Below are positions 36,027 to 48,427 of a stretch of 64,000 bases of DNA, piece after piece (position 1 is the stretch's first letter; each line of letters starts with the position of its first letter). The stretch is taken from the NCBI GenBank assembly GCA_905250115.1, contig CAJNOI010000038.1, positions 402,308 through 466,307 on the forward strand. The letters are read 5' to 3'. This stretch comes from Adineta steineri. Lineage: Eukaryota; Rotifera; Eurotatoria; Adinetida; Adinetidae. The notes beneath the pieces were generated by a model. It was not told the origin of the DNA, did no database searches, and saw only the letters and a program-made list of their open reading frames with translations. The position numbers were made by a program, and so were the translations under genes.

Positions 36027-37808
36027 ATGGGTAAAAGTCAGTCTGAAAAATCAGCTAGTAAAAAACGATCTGGTAAAATACATGAATTCATATATATAAA
36101 TATATATCTATTCTTATTTCATCGATAGATGCTGATTATGCCATTACCATATCAACAGGTGAAGAAGGAATTGAAGCACCTGTATCCATGAAAGTTCGTG
36201 GTGATAATGGTACTGTTAGTATTCCATTAACACAAACAAAAGGTGGTGAAAAATCTTTTCAATCGAAATCAAAAAGTGAATTTACATGTCAAACAACAGA
36301 TGTTGGAAAAATTCAATGTATTACAATTGAACATAATGAAAAAGAGAAAGATGTTCTTTGGCATATAAAAACAGTTCAAATAACAAAAGGAAGCGAGACA
36401 TATAAGTAAGAAAAACAAACATTTCTTTTTTTCCTTTCAATTGTTTATTTGTATATTTTAGTTTTAATGCTGATGTACGTCTTGATCAAAAGGAAAATAA
36501 AGTTAATCTTTATCCTGTTGGTACTTTATTCGGTCATCAAAGAGATGATTATGTACAAAGTGAATTACGTCGTTTACGAGAAAGTCTTCGCTCCGAATCA
36601 TCAAAATTACGTCGACCTCCACAGTTCGTTATTTTTGTTTTTTTCGATTTATATTTTATAAAAAAATTTTGTTTTTTAGTAAACCTCATGAACCATTTGT
36701 TTATAATGATTTAAGACCTTATTTTGATACAAGTTCGGTAGAAAGAGCGATTTATTCCGTAAGTAAAAATAATTTTTGTTTTTCTTGAATTCATTTTAGT
36801 TTTCTTGTTGTAGCCTGTAACTTATCCAACAGGTTACTATACACGTGTAACAGCACTTCGTATCGTTGAACCATGGGAAGCATACGGAATGGATTATGGT
36901 GTTAATTATGAGTTATTAAAACATCGTAAAACTCGTAGTTTAAGTAGTAAACCACCGTAAGTTAGTCACTAATTGAATTTTTTTATTAATGCTTATCTAG
37001 TTTTTGTAAAGTAAAATTTTTCACATTAATATGCACAAAATAGTTGTTTTTTGTTTGTCGTTATCCTTTTTAATAGAATGATTGCACAACGTGGTATGAT
37101 GATGATTCCACCATTTACACTACCGTTGGGTGGTCAGATTAGATATATTAATACAGCTAATCTTGAATATCTTGTACGAGAACGATCACGTTCATTGAAA
37201 CATCGATCTTTATCAAGATATAATAATAATAATCATTAACTTAATTAAATTCTTATAATTTCACTTATGCACTTTATGCTTCTTCTACTTTGCTTAATAT
37301 GAATGTTTGCTATTGTTTATAGTAAATAAATATTTTCTTATTTGATTTCATTCGTTTCATATATCGACTGTAGACCTTCAAAACCAACAGATGAATCAAT
37401 TGATCGTAAACAAGGTTCAACACATTTACCACCCTATCCTGCTGTTAATATGCATAAACCTCCTGAATATTCACAAGCATTAACAGTCGATGATATTCCA
37501 AAAATACGGTTAGTAAAAATTAATAATTTTCATTAATTAATCTTTGAAAATCTAGATCATTAATAAAAAGTCGTTATTCCGGTGCTGCTGATGCTCAAAA
37601 AGAAAAAGATTATAAGCGAACACATAATGATGTATATCGAATGCAATTAGATCATATAGATGGTTATCATGAAAAGAGTCGTGGAAATATGTTAAGAGTT
37701 TATCATTCATATTTACAAAATACACCTGGTTCGAAACAAGCTCTACGTGAATTATGTGATCAAATAGCTCCTAAAAACACAAAAACAACCGTCAAATCTG
37801 CGAAATAG
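36027..37808 (+). CDS. PLAT-domain protein, unit C, with novel C-terminal region and alternative last exons
   Basis: First coding exon 36027-36072 (MGKSQSEKSASKKRS), an N-myristoylation-like start with Gly2/Ser5/Ser6 and basic residues. Next is one PLAT domain (YAITISTGEEGIEAPVSMKV ... TTDVGKIQCITIEHNEKEKD), in which the usual mid-domain intron has been lost. A non-PLAT region follows, rich in Arg/Ser/Tyr (RRLRESLRSESSKLRRPP, PYFDTSSVERAIYS, YPTGYYTRVTALRIVEPWEA), that I do not recognise. The exon ending SSKPP can join either the exon at 37077-37239 (stop after SRYNNNNH) or exons 37374-37508 plus 37556-37808 (PSKPTDESIDRKQGS ... NTKTTVKSAK, stop at 37806-37808); both acceptors have the same phase. 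The span given covers the longer form. Confidence 0.7.
37077..37239 (+). CDS. Alternative terminal exon of PLAT unit C (short form)
   Basis: TTTTTAATAG|A begins the exon, which reads MIAQRGMMMIPPFTLPLGGQ... and stops at TAA after SRYNNNNH. No GT donor in the phase needed to reach the next exon is present, so it must be terminal. Coding quality is as good as the neighbouring exons. Confidence 0.6.
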
Positions 37809-38316
37809 CACATATCATTTTTTTTTATTTAATACATCAAAAAAAGACAAAGAAAAGAAAAACTTCATGTGTGTTATACACAAATTTGTACGAAAAAAAA
37901 AACAGAGCATTGTCGCCATCATTATACACATTATATAGACCAAAAAAAACTTGACCATAAACAGCAAGAATAAAGTATTAAAGAAAGAACAGATTGCTGA
38001 TATAAAAAAAATCAGGAAATTGAAATACCGGACGGACGACAAAGTGATGATGATGAAGATAATAGAAAAATGAATTAACAAAAAAAAAAAACTCGAGATG
38101 AATAAATTCAATTAGAGTATAGAATACTAATACTGAACACACAAAATTGATAATAAAACCTGAGAGAAGAAGTCACCGTTGACAAGAAATATATACAACT
38201 AAATTATTTGACATGTGTGCAATATAGACATTATCTGATAATCAAGACAAAAGAAAAAAAAAGAATTGAGCTGAAGTAGAGCACAATGGCACAGCACCGG
38301 CAAATTATCTGGCATT
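37809..38316. other. Convergent 3' region between PLAT unit C and the nuclear receptor
   Basis: About 500 bp with A-rich and T-rich runs and no coding evidence. It holds the two 3' untranslated regions. Confidence 0.4.
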
Positions 38317-40894
38317 TTAATTAGTATTAACAACTATTTGTTGTGATGGTAATGAAAGAGTTGTTGTTTGTTGTTGTTGTTGTTCACTAGGTGAATAATC
38401 AAGCCAACTATAATCCGGTTTCGTATCAACACCATCAAGAAAATCGATTTCCATATCCTAGAAAAAGAAAAAGAAAGATTTTTATTTGAAATAAATTCCA
38501 ATGATAAATTACATACGACCACAACATTTGTGGCTTCACGATGAAGAACTTCAAAAATACATTTTTGTACTTGTCCATCTGTATTCATTTGTAAACATAG
38601 AAGACGTTCAGCAACTAAATTATTTATAAAATTAAGAAATTTCTTTTTTTTATATGTATTCATACTTAATGCATCAAGTGCTCGTAATTTTGATAATAAA
38701 AGAAGTAATTTTGTAAAATGCATCGGATCATTAGCACGATTTCTTCCAATATATAATCTTTCAATTTCACAATAACGTGTTTGTAGTTCTTCAACTTTAA
38801 CTCTTGTTGCTTGTCCTTCAATACGATCTAGATAATTTAAAAAATAAATCTCATATTGAAATTATTCATTAATAAAATCTATACCATAACTGAAAAAAAC
38901 AATACAACAAAGTAAAACAAATTCTTCAATGGTTAATTCTAATCGACTAAATATTCGACAGAATTGTAAAAATGTATGTCCATAACAACCAAAACCTTGC
39001 GTCATAAGTGTATGTTCATCAACACAACCACCATTTGATAAATATAATTTATCTTCTTCAGGTTCATATCGATATGCTAAACGAAGTAATGCAACTTCAT
39101 GTGCACCTAATTTAAGTAAATGTGCACGTTCTTGAATTGATAATTCATTATTTCCAGGCATTTGCATACAAAATTGAATACATTGCATGATACCTTTTTG
39201 ACTAAATTCATCAGCTGTTTGCCAACGAATATCTGGTTTTTCCTAAACAACAACAATATATATTATCTTTTACTATAAACAAAATCTTGTACAAAAACAT
39301 TTCCTACTTACGATATCAAAATCTTAAAACAAGAGAAAACTATATACAAGGTTAACAGTTGGGGACATTACAAACATGTATTGATTCTATATGAGAAAGT
39401 CAAATTTAGCTTACATATCCAGATAAACAATCCCTGACAGTTCGAGAGTAATAGAAACCAACAGAAATGATATCTAATGATGATGAAATTTTATATACCG
39501 AACTACGCAATCATGAATTGTTTTTGTTGTAACTCGAACTAAACGAAATTTGCTCTAAGTATTCTAATTAATATAAAATTCATAACATACATCTTGAGAA
39601 AAACTATAATTCAGTCATTAAAATTTATATTAGAAATCTACTTACATCAATTTCTTGTGATGGTTTAAAATTAAATGTCGATTTATGTAAATTTACACAG
39701 ATTTTAATTAGTTTTTCATCATCTGAATTATTTTCAACCGCAAGACGTGTTGTTGGTAATTTCGGTGCTAGTACTGGTAAATATTCCGTTGTTGGTATAT
39801 GATGTATTTCTTCTATTGAACGTTTCATAATTGCAGCAGGACGTTTTTTAGTTGGACGTTCAATACGTGTATTTGCTGCTTTTGGATCAGCTTCATTCAA
39901 TAATTTTTTTGCTTGATTAGATAAACGTAATTCTTCTTTACTCATTCCAACAGAGAAACATTTTTGAAAACGCTGTACAAAAAGAAAATATTCAAAATAC
40001 AAAAACAATGATATTGATCAATTTTTGCATTACACAATATTGACAACGATTTCTGGTCATTTTATTGATTTCACAATTTTGATCTTTATGACATTGATAT
40101 GTCATATTTTTCTGTACACTACGTCGAAAAAAGCCCTAATGAATTTATAAATATAAATATATTTTTATCATAAATTTCATGGAAAGACTCACTTTACAAC
40201 CTAAAAAAACAAAAATTTTTATAATAATTAAACTAATTTATATTTTACCTTCACAACTTGAAACACCATAATGATATCCTGAACTTTTATCCCCACAAAC
40301 AACACAAGGCTTATACACTCTGGGTGGTGGAGGTGGTGATGCACTAGCTGGTGTTGTTGCTGGTTTATTTATTGATTGTAAATTAATTTGTTGAATATTA
40401 TACATTGGTTGATTAGGAACAACTAAATATGAAGCATGAAAGATATTATTTCTTAAAAATCGAAATTTACTTGTTGTATTATATACAATATTATCAAATG
40501 TGAATGTTTGTTGTTGATTGCTGTTAAATTGATTAGCATTTCCATTGAAGTATTGTGTTGTTGTGGGTATAGTTCCTTCTGTTTTAATTACTTGTCCATT
40601 TGTTACATTAAGCCCTGAGCGAAAATATTCATCCGTTGTTGTAGCCATTAAAACATTTCCTAAAGGATAATATTTTTGTTTCTTTGATTCAGTATAAAGA
40701 AAATTCTATATACCTGTTGGACGATTCTTAATTGGTGTATTACCATGATTCGTATTTAAATGTCCGAGATTTTCATTTGTTGAAACATTTATTGTTTCAG
40801 CACATGTCAATGTATGATAATCATCTGTATTTTCAACAAAAAAATCATGATAATCAAATGATTCATGAAGAAGTTCGTTATCATCCATGTTCAT
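38317..40894 (-). CDS. Nuclear receptor, retinoic-acid-receptor-like (NR1B type)
   Basis: About eight exons encode roughly 590 aa. The N-terminal A/B region is Asn/Thr/Gln-rich. The DNA-binding domain reads [20 protein letters not shown], then [18 protein letters not shown] and [26 protein letters not shown]. The P-box is EGCKG, and [25 protein letters not shown] is typical of RAR. The ligand-binding domain is present: [31 protein letters not shown] and [20 protein letters not shown]. The C-terminus ends [18 protein letters not shown] plus a Gln/Thr tail, without a clear canonical AF-2 helix. An 8-nt microexon (40193-40200) encodes the middle of the P-box. A 48-nt stop-free intron (40423-40470) could be retained. 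A second Met at codon 3 is an alternative start. It could be another NR1 member, but the DBD favours RAR. Confidence 0.85.
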
Positions 40895-42111
40895 TTTTTC
40901 GTTAATTAATCATTCTAGAAAAACATAGTTAAATTTGATGAATACTTTTATTTTTTTCAATTGCAATGTTAAGACATACTTGATTGAAAAAAAAGAAAAG
41001 AAAGCTCAATGAGAGACGGACTAATGCTCAGTTGAGCTAAGCAACAAACAATATATATATATATGGTGTGAGCGTCTATATATACGTATGTATATGTTCC
41101 ACGCGAAAGCGAATGAACGAGAATTCTCTTTTTTTTCTATTTTTTTTTTTGTTTCTTTCTCTTCCTCTTTTTTCTATTATGACCATAGGACTGTATTGGT
41201 CAATGTTTGTCGTCCTCGGTGTGGTGTCGGCGGCGGCGATGGCGGGCGTTTTTTTCCTCGTCGACGAATGATGTACAGACAATGATAAGATGTTGGCACA
41301 ATGCCATGTTTGACCAAGAACAGAAAAGAAGGAAAGAAAGAAAGAAAAAGAGAAAAAAAAGAAGAATTCAATTTCTTATACTATGTGAACAGTGGTAGCA
41401 ATGACTAGAAGTTATTTTTGTTGAACTTTATATGACCCCTAGGTTATTAAAAGGAAAAAAAAACTTTTTTTTGTTCTGTTCTTTTCGTTTGTCATTTTAA
41501 TAAAGTTATTTGAAAATTGATGATTATTGAATTAGAAGCAATTTAATAGAATGAACAAACTAGGAGAAGTGTATCATCATAATTTGTAATAGTAATATAG
41601 TTATTTCTTTTTTCGTATTTGGGTAAGATCCATAAGTAAATATACCGGATAATTTGTTCATGTAATTCTACTCTTACTTATCTTCGTAGTGATTAAAAAG
41701 AGAAATTTATCTCTTTAAGAAATTTTAAGTTTTCATGAATTCAAAAGAGAAATAGATATCTTGATAAAGATTTGTTACGTGAAAATGAAATTGATTTTCT
41801 TGACATAGAATTCTATGATTTGTTAGAAAATGAAGTAAAAATTAAAGAATATCTATTTATTTAAAACAAAAAAAAAGATAAGATATGTGTGTGTATATAT
41901 AATACATGTTTATCTTTTGATATTTGACAATGATATAAATTTTTTCGTTAAACTGACAGCATATTTCATTCAAAATCGAGAATTTTGTGCTAAAACATAT
42001 CTAAGAGGAATAATACAAGATCCATTCGTCGACGAATTTTTGTTAAAAATTTTCAATATTTTCATAAAAAGTAGCCTAGAATATAGAAATACTTTTCATT
42101 CAAATGATATA
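40895..42111. other. Upstream region of the nuclear receptor, with GC-rich core flanked by inverted low-complexity arms
   Basis: About 1.2 kb. At 41051-41063 is an (AT)n run. A pyrimidine arm beginning GAATTC at 41121 and a purine arm ending GAATTC at 41369 are reverse-complementary in outline and flank a GC-rich block (about 41207-41275, CGGCGGCGGCGATGGCGGGC). The rest is AT-rich. The open frames here are products of low complexity. Confidence 0.45.
41121..41369. repeat. Imperfect inverted repeat of homopyrimidine/homopurine arms
   Basis: The left arm, about 41121-41172, starts GAATTCTCTTTTTTTTCT; the right arm, about 41319-41369, ends AGAAAAAAAAGAAGAATTC. Both termini carry GAATTC and the arms are about 50 nt of CT or GA tract. 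It could fold as a long hairpin or be coincidental low complexity. Confidence 0.4.
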
Positions 42112-43307
42112 TTAATTTAATCTACATACAGGCGTAGGTAAATATTGTGCATTGTTTTCTTCTCCATCACTATCACTACTATCACGTTGACTGGAACGAG
42201 AATCTATTGACGAAAAAAACGAACGAAAATAAATAAATTATAAATTGAATTCTTATATATTTACTATTAGTAGAAGATTTACTAAATTTTAAAAAACAAG
42301 AATCACAAACACGAACTGGTTTAGCATCTAAATGTGATAGAAGAAAACGTTTCTTTGAGCATCCTGCACAAACAATAGAACCACAATTTCGACAATGCTA
42401 ATAACAACAAATAAAATCAATTTTTGCAAACTTTACATACAACGAATAGCATACATGTTTACGATTATATGTTGAGAATTTTGTTGTATGACAATGCATA
42501 CATGTATCAGATTGATCATCTGGTACCCAATGAGCTGCGACAGTATTATGTTGCGTATGATTACCTTCTGAATAAATACATAGAAATGAAATATTGATTT
42601 AAAAAAACCTATTTTCTATATACCACTAGCAAAACGAATACAACGATCAAGATGAGTTAACCATTCTTGTCGTTCTCGATCAGAATTAGCTCGAACAACA
42701 AAAGATTTTTTTGGACTTTTAATTAACCAAGAATATGGATTTTCTAATTGAAAATTAAATTTAATCGAGGAGAAATGGCTTTTTTTTGAACTATTTTACC
42801 TTCGGAATTCATTACATTACTAATTTGAATATCATTTAATGGAATAATTTTTTGTTGTGAATACTAAATAAGAAAGGTAAATGAAATTTTTTATATAAAA
42901 AATGATAATTTTATACTTTACGTCCATTGATAACTACACGTCCGTAGACAAGAATATCATTGAATAGAAAAAATGCTCGTTGTTTTGGTTTTTTACGACA
43001 AACTTTCATTAGAATTCCTTCACCAACAAGTGCTCGACCTTCTTTTGATAAAGACTAGATCATAATCATAAATTTAGTAAAAATATTAATCAAGAATAAA
43101 AGAAACTAACTTGACTATTAACAAATTTATCTTGAACATTTTTAATTCTCTTTGCATTTTCTATTGATCGACCTTTAAATACAAATGAGATTAACTATGA
43201 TTTTTATAATTCGTATAGTTACTAAGTTGTGATAGACCATCTTCTTTTACCGATAATGATGATGATGATGATGATTGAATCGAACTATTTGAATTGATCG
43301 AATTCAT
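42112..43307 (-). CDS. PLEKHF2: Phafin: PH and FYVE domain protein (PLEKHF1/2 family)
   Basis: About eight exons. Phafins bind PtdIns3P on endosomes and act in endosome fusion and autophagy. The N-terminus is a poly-Ser stretch ([11 protein letters not shown]), then [12 protein letters not shown]. The PH domain runs from [20 protein letters not shown] through [16 protein letters not shown] to [20 protein letters not shown]. The FYVE zinc finger follows: [31 protein letters not shown] (the R-K-HHCR-CG phosphoinositide motif) and [10 protein letters not shown]. The tail is acidic and Ser-rich ([13 protein letters not shown]) and ends VCRLN. Domain order and spacing match the family; the choice between PLEKHF1 and PLEKHF2 is weaker. 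A TTTCGTTTTAG acceptor-like site sits 2 nt before the ATG. Confidence 0.9.
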
Positions 43308-44060
43308 TTCTAAAACGAAATTGTTTTTTTTTGTGAAGGATTTTTTAAAAAACAAATCATCATGTTTCTCTCAACGCTTTGTGAATGAATGAATGAATAA
43401 AAAAAAAGAAATGTAAATATCATTTTATATGAGGTCGTGTTCATTCCCAAAAAGAAGCACATTTATAGGAATGGAGAAACTTTCTAACCAATCGAATTCA
43501 TGCACGAAGCTTTATAATATTATAAAATCAGAAATTCACAATAACAAATCATGCCTTATATATATATATGCTTGTCAAAAAAATTTGAATCATTTGATGA
43601 GTCATTACATAGAAGAAATAGTCAGTCGATGAGAATTCATGTCAAATGCTTCTCTTACATAGTAAAATAAATAAAATAAAAGAAGCATTATAATAGATTA
43701 TTTAATTTGTTAATAACTGTATTTCGTTTATTTTTATATAGTGCATTTAGTAAAAAATGAGTAATCGAAACTGAATGTATTTTTCATAGTATGTACCGGC
43801 ATGACACAAAGGATATTTATTTTTTTTCCTCTCCTTTCATCGAAATATACAGTTTGTCCTTTAATTTATTTGTAATCGACTCCAATCTCTGATGCATATA
43901 TGTATATGTGTAGGTGTTCTTTCTTTTTTTCTTTTCATATTTCGTTCTTTTCTTTCTTTTGCACACACTGATACTCTTTTGCCAAGAAAGAAAAGGATTG
44001 TGTTTGTAGATATTTCATTCATCCTTGTCGCTTGTAACCATAAAGACATAGTTATTAGAC
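43308..44060. promoter_or_regulatory. Divergent promoter region between Phafin and GMDS
   Basis: 753 bp separate the divergent starts. AT-rich, with a T/C-rich tract near 43915-43965. No coding signal; short open frames here lack motifs. Confidence 0.4.
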
Positions 44061-45704
<1,644 letters not shown>

Positions 45705-46114
45705 AATATCTATTACATTCCAATTATGTGATATTGACTTCGACATTTATATTTTTTTTCTTCTTCTTCGTATAACTTTTGTTCTAGGAAATATACTGTG
45801 ATTTATAATGACACATTCGTATTTTTTCTTTGTCTTTTGAATTACTTTGTGTATTCGTAATCTCATTTAATTATTTTAATCAATTCATTATTCTTACTGT
45901 TAACGTAATAAATAAATAAATAAATAACATTTATTTTCTCCTTATATAGAAACAGTTTGTCAAATAAAATTGAGTTAATTAGTAAATATCATGCAATTAT
46001 TTATTTTTATAATTATTAAAGGTGAAACGTATACACAATCCTTTCTAAAACGAGAACTTTTTGAAATATGATAAGTATAAATGAATTAAAACGAGAAGTA
46101 ATACAAGTATATAT
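45705..46114. other. Convergent 3' region GMDS / ADP-ribosylglycohydrolase
   Basis: 410 bp with an AATA microsatellite near 45909-45928 that also supplies AATAAA signals. An AATAAA on the minus strand overlaps the glycohydrolase stop. No gene. Confidence 0.45.
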
Positions 46115-47686
46115 TTATTGTTCCGTTATCACTTTATCGCGCTGTTTAGTTTGTGATATAGTAATTACTTTCTCATAACCATTTCGACGTGATGCTCTTT
46201 TTGAGTTTACGAATTGATGACGATGCGATCTATTAGTATGTGCAGATTGTGCTTTACGAAGTGTATTATTCGCGCGTGCTTGTTGTCCACGATGAAATGT
46301 ACTATCTCGATTGACGGATCGATGATGACGAGATGAAGAATTCGAGCTTGTATCGTGGTAATTATAGGATGCTTTGTATTTGTTTGTATCTCGATCAGAA
46401 GATGTTGTAGATCCTTCATTTGACTTTCGTTCATTCCATTGTAAATTATTTATATTAGCCTGATAATATTGTTGTTCATCTCCATCTAACCAAGCTGATT
46501 TATATTGTCCATTATTAAATTGTTTTCCTTTGATATATAAACCCTTTGCTATAGTCATAATAAATTGATCTTCGAACAATTGTCTAACCCAACGATCAGG
46601 AATAGATTCAATACCATACATAGCACCAGCAAGTTGTCCATAAATGGCTGCTGTTGTATCTGTATCATCGCCTAGATTAACAGCATCAAGAACACCTTTT
46701 TCAAATGAATTTTCATCATTATAAAATGCCCATAAAGCAGCTTCAAGTGAATGTATTACATAACCTGTACCACGAATACCATTTTCATATCCTTTCTTTT
46801 TCTTATATGAACCTCGAGCAATTCTTAGAACATCTTTATGTAATGATAAATTTAAATAATCTCGATAAAAATCTGGATCTAAAAGTTTTTTCTTCGACAT
46901 ACCATTTAAAGCATACCAAATAAGACCAGCATAAAACTGACAAGCATCAATTGCTCGTTGATCACCATGTGTAAGTTTTGTAGTATCATCAAGATATTGT
47001 TTAACGTTCTCATATGATTGAAAGAAAAATGATGGTATTGGTGTTAAACGCATAAGAGATCCATTACCAGCAGCATCAGATAATCCACATTTAGCATCAA
47101 CACCAAACTGATCAAAATAAAATGCTATCATATCATCAGTAGGAGGAAAAATATTGTTGTTGTTAGATATATTTCGTTCCATCATTTTACCACTAATTAG
47201 ACGTTGTCGATTTTCAAAATCTGTAATTGCTTGACGTGTAGAATTTCCAATATCAAAACATTTGCCTGTTGAAGACATATAACCATTTCTATACCAACGT
47301 TTATAGCGTGTAAATTGATCGTAAACATCAGATTTGCCTTTAATTATAAGACTAGCTGCTAAACAAAGCGCCATCGATGTGTCATCCGTCCATTGCCCTG
47401 CTTGTAATCCCCATGTACCACCGTATTGCATATCTCTTACAGGATGTTGTTGCAAATATTCATATGAACGAAATTCTACTGATGCTCCAAGAGCATCACC
47501 TACGGCTAAACCAACGAGAGAGCCTTGAATTTTTCGAATCATTTCATTTTCAACTACATCCAGATCAGGATCATATAAATTTCGAAATTCTTTATATGGT
47601 TGTTTTGTATTCAATAACTGAGGTAATGTATAAAGTTGATTTTCTTGTTGAACACTGTTATATTGTGATGTCTTGAAATTTTCCAT
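46115..47686 (-). CDS. ADP-ribosylglycohydrolase (DraG/ARH family), intronless
   Basis: Single exon, 523 aa. The enzyme family removes ADP-ribose from arginine or other acceptors using two Mg ions. The catalytic domain spans about residues 50-390: QGSLVGLAVGDALGASVEFR, the metal-binding WTDDT (99-103), GNSTRQAI, GNGSLMRLTPI, THGD and the second metal motif NLGDDTDTTAAIYGQLAGAM. All expected acidic metal ligands are present, so it should be active. The last ~110 residues are a basic, Ser/Arg/His-rich tail (SSRHHRSVNRDSTFHRG, KRASRRNGYEK) not needed for catalysis. Nearly every neighbour has several short introns; this gene has none, and its domain is of the common bacterial DraG type. Horizontal acquisition or retro-insertion fits. 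The start is the first ATG in frame. Confidence 0.9.
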   Translation of the reverse strand: MENFKTSQYNSVQQENQLYTLPQLLNTKQPYKEFRNLYDPDLDVVENEMIRKIQGSLVGLAVGDALGASVEFRSYEYLQQHPVRDMQYGGTWGLQAGQWTDDTSMALCLAASLIIKGKSDVYDQFTRYKRWYRNGYMSSTGKCFDIGNSTRQAITDFENRQRLISGKMMERNISNNNNIFPPTDDMIAFYFDQFGVDAKCGLSDAAGNGSLMRLTPIPSFFFQSYENVKQYLDDTTKLTHGDQRAIDACQFYAGLIWYALNGMSKKKLLDPDFYRDYLNLSLHKDVLRIARGSYKKKKGYENGIRGTGYVIHSLEAALWAFYNDENSFEKGVLDAVNLGDDTDTTAAIYGQLAGAMYGIESIPDRWVRQLFEDQFIMTIAKGLYIKGKQFNNGQYKSAWLDGDEQQYYQANINNLQWNERKSNEGSTTSSDRDTNKYKASYNYHDTSSNSSSRHHRSVNRDSTFHRGQQARANNTLRKAQSAHTNRSHRHQFVNSKRASRRNGYEKVITISQTKQRDKVITEQ

Positions 47687-48427
47687 AGTTAACTCTTGAA
47701 AACGAGCAAAAAAAGTGATGTTACCCTATTAGTATATCGACGAATGTTAGTATTTTTTTCCGTAATAAATATTGACTCGTAAATATACGGTTAATAAAGC
47801 AGCGTATAGAAAAAAATAATCAACTGAGAAAGTGGTATTGCTTACCTGATGTATATTTATATAAATATTATTGCGGAAAATATTTAGAAAGGAAAGGAAG
47901 AAAAAGTATATGCATATTGAAATTTTCGATTGATTGAATAAATTATTTAGTTTTAATAATAATAATAATTATAAAATTAAATAAAAAGACAAATTATGAA
48001 AGATTATCGTATAATAATGTTATTTTTCTCTTTTGCCCAAATTTCAAATAACACACTAACATGATAACTAGAAAAACAGGAACAAAGAAAAAAGGCTGTT
48101 TGTTTGTTTGTTTTTAGAACTAAATATATAAAAATATATTTGTGAACAACAATTATAACAACAACAAAAAAAAGAGAGAATACAAGCAATACTTAGTAAA
48201 AATAATTGTGAGATTACTGAATAGATGATTGGTGATAATAAATTTTGTTCTTCGTTTTACTGTGCTGACTGTAATTGAAGCACCGAGTTTCGTTTTAGAT
48301 ATTACATAAATATGTCAAAGGAAAACCGACACTATTGAAAATTGGTATTGACTAATAGGTATCTGAATATCTTTTTTTTTAAAAATACTATCGAGGATTG
48401 AAATGAATTTGTAAAAAGCTCTAGGAA
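47687..48427. other. Intergenic region between the glycohydrolase and TRPM genes
   Basis: 741 bp, AT-rich, with no coding evidence. It contains the glycohydrolase promoter and the 3' end of TRPM. Confidence 0.4.

Noticed and set aside
41068..41398. Several overlapping open frames around the GC-rich block
   Set aside because: Overlapping frames on both strands through CT/GA tracts; products are low complexity.
41887..42120. 77-codon plus-strand frame beside the Phafin stop
   Set aside because: Antisense and adjacent to the Phafin 3' end; no homology.
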